Counted from the first letter of the stretch, positions 1-7,048 are shown. The stretch: 7,666 nt of DNA from Clostridium sp. CAG:762 (GCA_000432575.1 HF996818.1:1-7666); one strand, 5' to 3'. Program-made: numbers and translations. Notes: generated from the sequence alone by a model not told the origin.

Positions 1-6
1 TTCATT

Positions 7-80
7 TGGAGGACCCAGTCGGATTTGAACCAACGATCAGGGAGTTGCAGTCCCACGCCTTACCACTTGGCTATGAGTCC
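7..80 (-). tRNA. tRNA-Cys (anticodon GCA)
   Basis: Read on the minus strand, the sequence folds into a full cloverleaf. The 7-bp acceptor stem is GGACTCA/TGGGTCC (one G-T pair). The D arm is GCC...GGC with AAGTGGTAA in the loop. The anticodon loop is CTGCAAC, giving anticodon GCA (cysteine). The T arm is GTTGG/CCGAC around TTCAAAT. The discriminator is T, and the terminal CCA is encoded (plus positions 7-9). The first anticodon-stem pair is a T-T mismatch, so that stem has four good pairs. The gene lies downstream of gpr in the same direction, with a predicted terminator between them, so it probably has its own promoter or is processed from read-through. I did not find a convincing promoter. 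Confidence 0.95.
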
Positions 81-108
81 AAAAAACAAACTACATAAAA
101 TATTCTAT

Positions 109-138
109 CAAAAAAATTATATTATTTCAATATAATTT
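109..138 (-). terminator. Rho-independent terminator of gpr
   Basis: A perfect 10-bp stem (114-123 with 129-138) encloses a 5-base loop. On the minus strand it is followed directly by a run of T (the A tract at 109-116 on the plus strand). It begins about 28 bases past the gpr stop codon. The stem contains only A-T pairs, so it may be leaky. Confidence 0.6.
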
Positions 139-165
139 ATTCATTTTTTTAAATTTTGTTAATTT

Positions 166-1209
166 TCACAAAAAAATCGAATCCTCTTTTATTTCCCTAT
201 GCAATGCCCGATTTATCGAATTAGCAAGTAACTTACTTATTTTTTCTACTAAAAAATCTATTTCCTTAGGAGTTACAATTAAATTATAATTTGTTTGTTC
301 CAAAACCTCTTTTAATAACTCCATCTTCTCTTCATTATCAAGACTCCCCACCATACCTAGTAAATTTTCCTTTTCCCTCTTAGATAAATCATTTGTTTTC
401 TCCAATCTCTTATCATAATTATTAAAATGTCTATAAATAAGTTTATTAACACTCTCATTATGTTTAATATAAGATATATGTTTATATAACAAATTAATAG
501 TATCATTAACAATCGTTGAAGCATCAACAACTGTTGGTATCCCTATTGCAATTACAGGTATCTTAAAAATACTAGAACTAATTTCCTTCCTCTTATTGCC
601 CACCCCACTTCCTGGAGCTATCCCCGTATCTGTAATCTGTATAGTTTTATTAACCCTAGAAGTAGAAGAAGCTTTTAAAGAATCAATAACCAAAATAAAA
701 TCAGGTTTAACAGTATTAACTAAATTTTGAATAATTTCGCTTGTCTCAATCCCCGTTTGTCCCATAACACCAGGACTTATTGCCGATACACATCGCATTC
801 CTTCCTTCACATCAAAATCTAATGTGAATAAATGCCTCGTTACTAAAATATTATTTATTGTAAGAGGTCCCAAAGCATCCGCAGTAGAATAAACATTCCC
901 CAAACCAATTATTAAACACTCATAATTATCCTTTATTTTCTTTTTAACAAATAGTTTCTTCAATTCATCAGTCAAAACATTACCTAAATTCTTCCTATTA
1001 TGAAAATCAGTAACATCATCATATTCAATAGTAATATAAATTCCTTTTTTCTTTTCTATCAATTTTTCCATGTCTTTAGAAACAACTACAGTAGTAACTT
1101 TAATACCATTCTTTTCTTCTACCGAACTAGTTACACTATCATCCTTAATAATCTCAATAGACTCAATAGCTAAATCAGTTCTAAGTAATGATTCACCATT
1201 ATTATTCAT
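166..1209 (-). CDS. gpr: Germination (spore) protease GPR
   Basis: GPR is the aspartic-type endopeptidase (MEROPS A25 family) that degrades small acid-soluble spore proteins during germination. The 347-residue product carries the family signatures: RTDLA at residues 10-14, GLGN at 102-105, a TADALGP segment at 109-115, SPGVMGQTG at 145-153, IDSLKA at 175-180 and the TDTGIAPGSGVGNKR stretch at 193-207. D111 and D176 are 65 apart, close to the two catalytic Asp of the Bacillus megaterium enzyme (127 and 193), so I infer they are the active residues. The family is made as a zymogen cleaved within an RTD/LA-type site near the N-terminus. The same motif here implies a short propeptide of about 12 residues. 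The start is fixed by AAGGAGGTG just upstream of the ATG. The gene is divergent from rpsT, the usual neighbour in Bacillus; tRNA-Cys follows rather than spoIIP. Confidence 0.95.
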   Translation of the reverse strand: MNNNGESLLRTDLAIESIEIIKDDSVTSSVEEKNGIKVTTVVVSKDMEKLIEKKKGIYITIEYDDVTDFHNRKNLGNVLTDELKKLFVKKKIKDNYECLIIGLGNVYSTADALGPLTINNILVTRHLFTLDFDVKEGMRCVSAISPGVMGQTGIETSEIIQNLVNTVKPDFILVIDSLKASSTSRVNKTIQITDTGIAPGSGVGNKRKEISSSIFKIPVIAIGIPTVVDASTIVNDTINLLYKHISYIKHNESVNKLIYRHFNNYDKRLEKTNDLSKREKENLLGMVGSLDNEEKMELLKEVLEQTNYNLIVTPKEIDFLVEKISKLLANSINRALHREIKEDSIFL

Positions 1210-1228
1210 AAAAACACCTCCTTACATA

Positions 1229-1260
1229 TATTTTTCACAAAAATAAGAAAAAATATTTGC
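1229..1260 (-). promoter_or_regulatory. Candidate forespore (sigma-F/G-like) promoter of gpr
   Basis: On the minus strand, GCAAA (1256-1260) lies 17 bases before GTGAAAAATA (1229-1238). The second block fits the sigma-F -10 pattern GGnrAnAnTw except for one base, and the first resembles a weak -35 box. In Bacillus, gpr is transcribed by sigma-F and sigma-G in the forespore. The match is partial and the region is A/T-rich, so this is tentative. The -35 box overlaps that of the opposing rpsT promoter. Confidence 0.3.
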
Positions 1261-1285
1261 ATTTATTAGTTTTTTTTGATAAAAT
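1257..1285 (+). promoter_or_regulatory. Sigma-A promoter of rpsT
   Basis: TTGCAT (1257-1262) and TAAAAT (1280-1285) are separated by exactly 17 bases, and TGA immediately precedes the -10 box (extended -10). Transcription would start around 1292, leaving a leader of about 25 bases with the ribosome binding site. The spacing and both boxes agree with the vegetative consensus. Confidence 0.7.
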
Positions 1286-1317
1286 TAGTATTAGTTCTGG
1301 AAGGAGATGAATTTACT

Positions 1318-1587
1318 ATGCCTAATATGAAAAATGCTATTAAAAAAGTAAAGCAAACTAAAAAAGTAACTGAAGCTAATCGTCATATTAATTCAACTGT
1401 AAAAAATGCTATTAAAAATACAGAAAAAGCAATTATTTCAGGTGATAAGGAAAAAGCATGTACTTGTTTAAAAAATGCTATCAAAAGTTTAGATAATGCT
1501 AAAGTAAAAGGACTTGTTCATGAAAATAAAGTTAGCAGAGAAAAATCTCGTTTAACAAAAAAAGTAAATAATATGGAAGTAAAATAA
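1318..1587 (+). CDS. rpsT: 30S ribosomal protein S20
   Basis: S20 is a small basic protein that binds 16S rRNA early in assembly of the 30S subunit. The N-terminus MPNMKNAIKKVKQTKK matches the family's MPNIKSAxKRV opening. The 89-residue length and Lys-rich helical composition (with the NAIKNTEKAI and HENKVSREKSRL segments) fit the usual 80-90 residues. The reading frame stays open upstream to an ATG at 1276, but that would overlap the -10 promoter box and add 14 residues not typical of S20. AAGGAGAT at 1301-1308 is correctly placed for the ATG at 1318, so I choose that start. The gene is divergent from gpr, with its own vegetative promoter and terminator, so it is monocistronic. Confidence 0.95.
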   Translation: MPNMKNAIKKVKQTKKVTEANRHINSTVKNAIKNTEKAIISGDKEKACTCLKNAIKSLDNAKVKGLVHENKVSREKSRLTKKVNNMEVK

Positions 1588-1606
1588 ATTTACTTCTTTT
1601 TTCTTT
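1576..1606 (+). terminator. Rho-independent terminator of rpsT
   Basis: GAAGTAAA (1576-1583) pairs with TTTACTTC (1589-1596) around a 5-base loop and is followed by six T residues. The stem uses the last codons of rpsT, and the TAA stop (1585-1587) lies in the loop. Confidence 0.75.
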
Positions 1607-1615
1607 AAAAAATTA

Positions 1616-1644
1616 TGGACTTTATTTAACCAATTTGATAAAAT
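1616..1644 (+). promoter_or_regulatory. Sigma-A promoter of the transglutaminase-like gene
   Basis: TGGACT (1616-1621, four of six matches to TTGACA) and TAAAAT (1639-1644) are spaced 17 bases apart. TGA before the -10 box makes it an extended -10, nearly identical to the rpsT promoter's TTTGATAAAAT core. The ribosome binding site AAAAGGAGA follows at about 1655-1663. Confidence 0.5.
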
Positions 1645-1669
1645 AAAATTAGATAAAAAGGAGACATAT

Positions 1670-2575
1670 ATGAAAAAATTAATGTTAGGAATTATTCTAA
1701 TTATTATAGTAACAGTAGTTAATTTTAAAAAGGATGATATATTTTATTATTATGAAATATTTAAACTAAAAGAAAATAGTCATGAAAGTACCAATGATTA
1801 TACTTTTAATTATGAACTATCTTATGTAAAAAGTACTAATAAGTTAGAACTTACTAATATTAATGATATTAAAAATGCTATTTATACTCTCCTCAACAGT
1901 GGTGGTCATTCACTAAAAAGATATTGCTCCAAAGAATATAAAGATTGTATCGAAGATATTAGAGAAATTGCTAACGATTCTAATCTACTATCATATATCA
2001 ACAGTTTTGTCCATCCATATAACAGTTTCAACAACATTACCTTTGATTTTGATGGAGATATTAGTTTAGAAATTACTAACAACAAAATATATACTGATAA
2101 AGAAATAGAAGAAATCAATAAAAAAGTAGACGAAGTTATAAAAGATAAAATTAAATTTAATATGGATGACCGTGAACGAATTAAAATAATTCATGACTAT
2201 ATTATTGACAATACCAAGTATGACACATTAAAAAATATTAATATTAAAGATACAACTTATGAATCCAATACTGCATATGGAGTCCTATTCCAAGGATATG
2301 GCATTTGCAGTGGTTATGCTGATGCCATGGCCATATTCTTAACAAAATTAGGTTATATTAATTATAAAATAAGCAACGAAAGTCATATCTGGAACCTAGT
2401 TTTATTAGATGGCACCTGGTATCATATTGACCTTACCTGGGATGACCCCGTATATACCAATGTTGACATCAATAAAATAGAATATGATTACTTCTTAAAA
2501 ACTACAGATGAATTAAGAGAAACCAAAGACAAAGAACACACATTTAATGAAATTATTTATGCTGAAGCAAAATAA
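1670..2575 (+). CDS. Membrane-anchored transglutaminase-like domain protein
   Basis: The 301-residue protein begins with two Lys and a hydrophobic stretch (about residues 4-18), which reads as an uncleaved signal anchor, so the rest should lie outside the membrane. A transglutaminase-like (papain-fold) domain occupies about residues 165-260. The likely catalytic triad is visible: C213 in GICSGYADA, H239 in SHIWNLV and D254 in YHIDLTWDDP. The middle region (residues 40-160) has no motif I recognise. Proteins of this kind in Bacillota are thought to act on cell-surface or cell-wall substrates as cysteine proteases or cross-linking enzymes; the substrate here cannot be told from sequence. AAGGAG lies about 7 bases before the ATG. 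The gene has its own promoter and converges on ligA, sharing its terminator. It is not obviously linked in function to either neighbour. Confidence 0.85.
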   Translation: MKKLMLGIILIIIVTVVNFKKDDIFYYYEIFKLKENSHESTNDYTFNYELSYVKSTNKLELTNINDIKNAIYTLLNSGGHSLKRYCSKEYKDCIEDIREIANDSNLLSYINSFVHPYNSFNNITFDFDGDISLEITNNKIYTDKEIEEINKKVDEVIKDKIKFNMDDRERIKIIHDYIIDNTKYDTLKNINIKDTTYESNTAYGVLFQGYGICSGYADAMAIFLTKLGYINYKISNESHIWNLVLLDGTWYHIDLTWDDPVYTNVDINKIEYDYFLKTTDELRETKDKEHTFNEIIYAEAK

Positions 2576-2604
2576 AAAAGGATAGAACATACCACTATCC
2601 TTTT
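2576..2604. terminator. Bidirectional terminator between the transglutaminase-like gene and ligA
   Basis: AAAAGGATAG (2576-2585) and CTATCCTTTT (2595-2604) form a perfect 10-bp stem with a 9-base loop. Each strand ends in a T tract, so it can stop transcripts from both convergent genes. The ligA stop codon TAG (2595-2597, minus) is part of the stem. Confidence 0.8.
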
Positions 2605-4583
2605 AATTTATCCAAAAATTCCTCTTCACTCCATATTGGTATACCTAACTCCTTAGCTTTAGTTAACTTACTTCCAGCATTCACTCCACATATTAAAGCA
2701 TATGTCTTTTTACTTACATTATCACTAGTAGAACCACCTAAATCCTCAATTAACTTACTAGCCTTATCTCTTGTAATACTAGATAAAGTCCCAGTTAAAA
2801 CAAAAGTCTTATCCTGAAAATTAGCATTATTTTCTCTTTTATTATCAATATATTCCATCTTAATACCAAGATTCTTTAACTTATTAATTAACTTGATATT
2901 ATCCTCATTATGAAAATATTCATATACATTCATCGCGATTATATCACCAATATCTTGAATATCAGTTAAATCATTCAAACTAACATTCATTAAAGTATCC
3001 ATATCCTTATAAGTTTTTGCAAGCAACCTAGCCATCTTCTTACCCACTTGCCTAATACCCAAACCAAATAATAATCTCTCTAAAGAATTATTTTTACTAT
3101 TATTAATAGCCTCCAATAACTTATTAATCGATTTCTCACCATAATCTTCTAATTCCTTTAACTCATCTTTATACTGATATAACAAATAGAAATCTCCTAC
3201 ATCTTTGACATAACCTAAATTATATAAATCTTCTACAATAACTTCCCCTAAACCATCAATATTCATAGCATCTCTTTCCGCATAATGAATCAAATTCTCT
3301 ATCTTCCTAGCACTACAATGAATATTTGGACAAAAATAATTAGTTTCTATTGGTTTTTTAATTAATTTAGTACCACATATAGGACAATTCTCTATCATCT
3401 TAAATTCTATTTCATTACCTGTTCTTCTTTCCTTAATACTTCTAACCACTTCTGGAATAACATCTCCTGCTTTCCTAATAATAACATAATCATTGACCCT
3501 AATATCCTTATCTATTATTATATCTTCATTATGTAATGTCGCCTTAGATATAGTACTACCCATTACTCTTACTGGTTCTAAAATAGCATTTGGAGTAATC
3601 TTACCAGTCCTACCTACCGTAAAAATAATATCATTTAATTTAGTAATTACCTCTAAAGCAGGAAATTTATAAGCAGTAGCCCATTTAGGTACCTTAATTG
3701 TATAACCAACCTTCTCTTGAGAAGCAATATCATTAAGTTTAATAACAATACCATCTATCTCATAAGGTAATTTTTCTCTTAACTCAGTATATTTTTTAAT
3801 ATATTCTTCTACCTCATCAATATTATTAACAAGTAAATTATTATCATTAACCATAAAGCCTAGCTTTCTCATAAACTCTAAAGCTTCAAAATGCGTTTTA
3901 ATACCATAATCTTGTGGATTGGGCAAATGATAAATAAAACAATCTAAATTTCTTGAAGCTACGACCTTAGAGTCATAATTTCTCACTGTTCCAGCCGCAG
4001 CATTCCTAGGATTTTGAAAAATAGATTCATTATTCTTTTTTCTCTTCTCATTTAATTCATTAAACGATTTCTTACTCATATAAATCTCACCACGTACCTC
4101 TATATCAATTGGTTCATTTATTTTTAAAGGTATCGTTTTAATCGTCTTAACATTATCCGTAATATTTTCCCCAGTAACACCATCACCACGTGTAGCACCC
4201 CGAACTAAAACACCATTCTTATATACAAGTGAAATAGATAAACCATCTATTTTTAATTCACATACATATTTAGGATTCTTAATAACCTTCCTTATTTTAG
4301 TATCAAAATCATTTACCTCTTCTTCATTGAAAACATTACCTAAAGATAGCATCGGCTTTTCATGAGTAACCTTCTCAAACTTATCCAATACCTTCCCACC
4401 AACTCTTTGAGTAGGAGAATCACTTTTTTTATATTGAGGATATTTCTCCTCTAATCTAATCAACTCCTGCATATAACTATCATATTCTTGGTCAGTTAGA
4501 CTAGGATTATCTAAAGTATAATATTCATATCCACATCTATTAATTATTTCAGTTAACTCTTCTATTTTCTTCTCTACATCCAT
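2595..4583 (-). CDS. ligA: NAD-dependent DNA ligase LigA
   Basis: LigA seals nicks with a 5'-phosphate and 3'-OH during replication and repair, using NAD+ to form an enzyme-AMP intermediate. The 662-residue product has the full domain set. The Ia domain carries the YYTLDNPSLTDQEYD motif at 21-35. The adenylation domain has the catalytic K111 in ELKIDG. An OB fold lies near 317-400. The zinc finger is C400, C403, C418 and C423. Helix-hairpin-helix repeats follow (for example IDGLG at 442-446), and a C-terminal BRCT domain runs from about 588 to 662. Length and motifs are normal, with no sign of damage. The ATG at 4583 is the natural start. GGTGAT about 7 bases upstream is a rather weak ribosome binding site. 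The usual partner pcrA is not upstream; the transposase genes are, in divergent orientation. Confidence 0.97.
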   Translation of the reverse strand: MDVEKKIEELTEIINRCGYEYYTLDNPSLTDQEYDSYMQELIRLEEKYPQYKKSDSPTQRVGGKVLDKFEKVTHEKPMLSLGNVFNEEEVNDFDTKIRKVIKNPKYVCELKIDGLSISLVYKNGVLVRGATRGDGVTGENITDNVKTIKTIPLKINEPIDIEVRGEIYMSKKSFNELNEKRKKNNESIFQNPRNAAAGTVRNYDSKVVASRNLDCFIYHLPNPQDYGIKTHFEALEFMRKLGFMVNDNNLLVNNIDEVEEYIKKYTELREKLPYEIDGIVIKLNDIASQEKVGYTIKVPKWATAYKFPALEVITKLNDIIFTVGRTGKITPNAILEPVRVMGSTISKATLHNEDIIIDKDIRVNDYVIIRKAGDVIPEVVRSIKERRTGNEIEFKMIENCPICGTKLIKKPIETNYFCPNIHCSARKIENLIHYAERDAMNIDGLGEVIVEDLYNLGYVKDVGDFYLLYQYKDELKELEDYGEKSINKLLEAINNSKNNSLERLLFGLGIRQVGKKMARLLAKTYKDMDTLMNVSLNDLTDIQDIGDIIAMNVYEYFHNEDNIKLINKLKNLGIKMEYIDNKRENNANFQDKTFVLTGTLSSITRDKASKLIEDLGGSTSDNVSKKTYALICGVNAGSKLTKAKELGIPIWSEEEFLDKLKG

Positions 4584-4600
4584 TTTATATCACCATAATA

Positions 4601-4609
4601 ATTGTACCA
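4601..4609 (-). promoter_or_regulatory. Extended -10 promoter of ligA
   Basis: On the minus strand TGGTACAAT (TGn plus TACAAT) lies 18 bases before the ligA ATG. The region 17 bases further upstream (TTCTTT at 4624-4629) is a poor -35 box, so the extended -10 would carry recognition. The predicted leader is very short. Confidence 0.5.
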
Positions 4610-4727
4610 TAAAATAAAGAAAAAAAGAAATAATTTAATTCCTTTTCTCATTTTTTGCTATTGCCCGACCTTTTTCAATTAACTGTGTCTAAACAAAGAT
4701 ACTAGTTGATTAAAGGAGGTTTTTTAT

Positions 4728-5513
4728 ATGAATAATCTAACTATAAATGAAATTATGAAACGTGATTTAGAAAAATGTTATTTTTCTATCTCATTTTACC
4801 CTTCCATTATTTATTATAATGAAGGACAAGATTACATTAAAGAGAGGAAGGTTTATACTATTATTGGTTGTAACATCTATGGTGTTAGAAAATATATTAC
4901 ATCCATCTTTGCCTCTGACTTTTCTAAAGGTTCAGACTGGTATAATCTTTTTTCACTATGGAAGAAAAAAGGAATTGAAACTATTTTTTTCGCTATTATT
5001 CCCAACAATAAATGCATTAAAGAAACTTTAAAACTTGCTTTCCCCAACATCAAAACATACACTTCTTATTTTGAAACCATTAATAAAATTGATAAATTTT
5101 TTTCTTGTAGTTATTCTAATGATTTATTACAGAAATTTAAAAACATTTATCTTGCAAATGATATTAATGATTTTGAATTTAAAAAACAATTTTTTATTGA
5201 TGAAACTATAGACAAACCATTTGTTTTTGATTTAATAGCCAATGATTTTAATATAATTGCTGATTATATTAAAATCCCTATATCCTTAAGAAAACATCTT
5301 TTCTCATTTTACTTCGCAAGAGAAATTACAAAAAAATTAAATACTTTATCACATTCCACGTCTTATTTTAATTCTTTGCTTGAATACATTGAGTTATTAT
5401 TACCTACTATTCAAACTATGGAAGTTAGAATGTACTCTAGCAAAAGCGAATGGAATTCTGTTATTACTTGTATTTATAATGAAAATAAAGATTTACTTAT
5501 TTCTTACTTATGA
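4728..5513 (+). CDS. Catalytically dead IS256-transposase-like protein (pseudo-transposase)
   Basis: The 261-residue product aligns along its whole length with the catalytic half (about residue 185 to the end) of the transposase encoded just downstream. Matching landmarks are CYFSIS/CYFTIN, the GIETIFF/GVERILY strand, AFPN/EFPN, FKNIY/FKEIY and IPISLRK/VPLNIRK. From the AFPN block to the IPISLRK block the two align without gaps. At the active-site positions this protein has Y24 for the first Asp, P92 for the second Asp, S113 and E116 for the Cys and His of CVVH, and R198 for the catalytic Glu (with E199 beside it). It should therefore not cut DNA. The N-terminal DNA-binding region is absent. 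The frame is open, with AAAGGAGGT 7 bases before the ATG, so it looks maintained rather than decaying. Its role is unknown; a regulator or non-catalytic subunit of the transposase is an inference. Confidence 0.8.
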   Translation: MNNLTINEIMKRDLEKCYFSISFYPSIIYYNEGQDYIKERKVYTIIGCNIYGVRKYITSIFASDFSKGSDWYNLFSLWKKKGIETIFFAIIPNNKCIKETLKLAFPNIKTYTSYFETINKIDKFFSCSYSNDLLQKFKNIYLANDINDFEFKKQFFIDETIDKPFVFDLIANDFNIIADYIKIPISLRKHLFSFYFAREITKKLNTLSHSTSYFNSLLEYIELLLPTIQTMEVRMYSSKSEWNSVITCIYNENKDLLISYL

Positions 5514-5545
5514 TGTATAATAACTAAAAAAAAGAGGTGCATTCT

Positions 5546-6895
5546 ATGAATAATAATTTAATCAAAAATATTAATTCTATTTTAAATGATACTAATAATC
5601 AAAATATTACCAGTTTATACAATGACATGAGTAGATATCAAAAAAATATCTTTGATAATTTAAAGTCTAATGAAGATTTTTTATCTTCTTACTCTCTTAA
5701 CGATTTAATATTCGATTTTGATACTAATTTTGTTGAAAATTTATTAAAAATTGAACTAGATGCTTATTTAGAATATTGTAATGAAAATGGCATTTATAAT
5801 AAGAAAAACGGTTCCACTAAATGTATCAATTTAACTATAGGAAATCGTGAAATTAATTTTAATCGTCCCAGATTAAGAAAAGAAAAAAATTTTGATTCTA
5901 TTCTTATTCCTAAAAGAACTAGAATCATTGATGATTTAAGTAACAATATCATTCTTCTTTATTCTAAAAATAATTCTGTTAATGATATTAAAGATATTTT
6001 ATGTGGTATGTTTAATATCAATGTTTCTTCAGCTTTAATAAGCAACATAACCAGTAAACTTGCAGACCAAGTTTTAGAATGGAGAAACAAACAACTTAAA
6101 AATTGTTATTTTACTATTAATGTTGACTGTTTATATATTACTTTAAGAGATAATAAAAATATTAATTCTCATAAAGTTCCTGTTTATATTGCTGTTGGTA
6201 CTACTTTAGATGGCCACAAAGAAATTGTTGGTATGTATCTTGGTAATGAAGATGCTAACAAAAATATTATTGATTCTCTTACTACCACGGATATAAGCGA
6301 AGCCACTAGTTTTTGGCTTGAAGTTTTTGGTGATCTTAAGGATCGCGGTGTTGAGAGAATTTTATATTTTATAAGTGACGGAGTAACTGGCATTGAAAAT
6401 GCTATAAAAAATGAATTCCCAAATACTACTTATCAAAGATGTGTTGTTCATATTGTAAGAAACTTGAAAAAATATACTACCAAAATCGATTGTAAAAATA
6501 TTATCAATGATTTCAAAGAAATATATACTGCCCCAAATAAAGATATTGCTATTAGTAACTATGAAGAATTTAGAAAAAAATATAAAGATAAAAAAGTTAT
6601 GCTTAAACACGCTGAAACTTATTTCAATTTAATTTTGCCTTTATTTAATGTCCCTTTAAATATTAGAAAATACATTTATACTAACAATATTGTCGAATCT
6701 GTTAATTCAAAAATACAACGTGGTTTCTATGGTCGTGGAGCCTTACCTAATTCATCTTCCGCATTGAATATTATTTATGTAAATTTAATCGATTTAGAAA
6801 AAAAATGGGCAAAAACTCATGTACCTAATTGGAATAATATTTTAAATGAATTGAAAATGGTTCATAAAAACGACTTTGATATATATTTAAATTAA
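5546..6895 (+). CDS. IS256/Mutator-family DDE transposase
   Basis: This enzyme would excise or copy its element and integrate it, using an RNase H-fold DDE active site. The 449-residue length is a little above the roughly 390-410 typical of IS256 transposases. Residues 1-180 form the N-terminal region expected to bind the element ends. The catalytic set is visible: D194 in NVDCLYI, D278 in ISDGVTG, CVVH at 299-302 and E384 in NIVESVNSKI, followed by a C-terminal NIIYVNLIDLEKKW segment. Between the first and second Asp, residues around 236-254 form an insertion of about 16 residues that the pseudo-transposase lacks. The frame extends upstream to a GTG at 5537, but that GTG is part of the AGAGGTG ribosome binding site, so the ATG at 5546 is the start. 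The gene follows the pseudo-transposase by 32 bases, probably in one transcript. Confidence 0.93.
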   Translation: MNNNLIKNINSILNDTNNQNITSLYNDMSRYQKNIFDNLKSNEDFLSSYSLNDLIFDFDTNFVENLLKIELDAYLEYCNENGIYNKKNGSTKCINLTIGNREINFNRPRLRKEKNFDSILIPKRTRIIDDLSNNIILLYSKNNSVNDIKDILCGMFNINVSSALISNITSKLADQVLEWRNKQLKNCYFTINVDCLYITLRDNKNINSHKVPVYIAVGTTLDGHKEIVGMYLGNEDANKNIIDSLTTTDISEATSFWLEVFGDLKDRGVERILYFISDGVTGIENAIKNEFPNTTYQRCVVHIVRNLKKYTTKIDCKNIINDFKEIYTAPNKDIAISNYEEFRKKYKDKKVMLKHAETYFNLILPLFNVPLNIRKYIYTNNIVESVNSKIQRGFYGRGALPNSSSALNIIYVNLIDLEKKWAKTHVPNWNNILNELKMVHKNDFDIYLN

Positions 6896-6908
6896 GATTA
6901 TAGCAATG

Positions 6909-6939
6909 AAGGGGCTCTGCCCCTTAAACCCCGAGGTTT
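6909..6939 (+). repeat. Tandem hairpins just after the transposase gene
   Basis: AAGGGGC (6909-6915) pairs with GCCCCTT (6919-6925) over a 3-base loop. It is followed directly by AAACC (6926-6930) and GGTTT (6935-6939) around CCGA. These GC-rich stems stand out against the AT-rich surroundings. No T tract follows, so they are not a standard terminator. Confidence 0.65.
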
Positions 6940-6972
6940 GTCGCTTTAGAACACCAAAAAAGAAAATGATAT

Positions 6973-7011
6973 AAAAAAGATGTATACAATTAGTATACAC
7001 ATTCCTTTTTT
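6973..7011. terminator. Bidirectional terminator between the transposase and DGR-target genes
   Basis: TGTATAC (6981-6987) and GTATACA (6993-6999) form a perfect 7-bp stem over AATTA. Outside a small internal loop, AAAAAAG (6973-6979) pairs with CTTTTTT (7005-7011). Each strand therefore has a stem followed by a T tract, which fits the convergent genes on both sides. Confidence 0.65.
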
Positions 7012-7036
7012 GTATGTTATTGCTTGGTGCTCTAGT

Positions 7037-7048
7037 CGCTCCTCAGCG
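7037..7048 (-). repeat. Short GC hairpin downstream of the DGR variable region
   Basis: On the coding strand of the variable gene, CGCT and AGCG (4 bp) close a GAGG tetraloop about 47 bases after the stop codon. Small stem-loops 3' of the variable region are known to promote retrohoming in characterised DGRs. The stem here is short and further away than in the Bordetella phage case, so that role is only a possibility. Confidence 0.35.

Larger units (their letters stand above)
4712..6895 (+). mobile_element. Two-gene IS256/Mutator-type insertion element (ends undefined)
   Basis: Two tandem plus-strand genes make up the body: a pseudo-transposase and an intact-looking IS256-type transposase. 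The stated limits cover only the genes and the first ribosome binding site. I could not find a long terminal inverted repeat or a target duplication. The best short candidates are TTGCTAT at 4655-4661 against its inverse at 6900-6906, and TGTGTCTA at 4684-4691 against TATACACA at about 6995-7002 (one mismatch); both are short enough to arise by chance. Composition matches the AT-rich host, so base content gives no sign of recent transfer. Confidence 0.6.

Noticed and set aside
1906..2118. Minus-strand frame of 70 codons inside the transglutaminase-like gene
   Set aside because: It lies wholly within a well-supported gene on the other strand, with no family signature seen.
4655..4727. Vegetative promoter for the transposase pair
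   Set aside because: Candidate boxes (TTGCTA, TTGCCC, GATACT) do not combine at a 16-18 base spacing.
4819..5062. Short frames on both strands within the pseudo-transposase gene
   Set aside because: They are shadows of the 4728-5513 gene; the gene's frame is the one that aligns with the transposase and has a strong ribosome binding site.
4728..5513. Reading the first transposase-like gene as a decayed pseudogene
   Set aside because: There is no stop, frameshift or weak start; all substitutions are missense and the fold landmarks persist, so a maintained non-catalytic protein is the better reading, though drift cannot be excluded.
6184..6610. Two minus-strand frames inside the transposase gene
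   Set aside because: They overlap the catalytic core of a clearly coding transposase and have no independent support.
6909..6939. CRISPR or riboswitch interpretation of the GC hairpins
   Set aside because: There is no repeated unit with spacers, and the hairpins lie 3' of a gene rather than in a leader.
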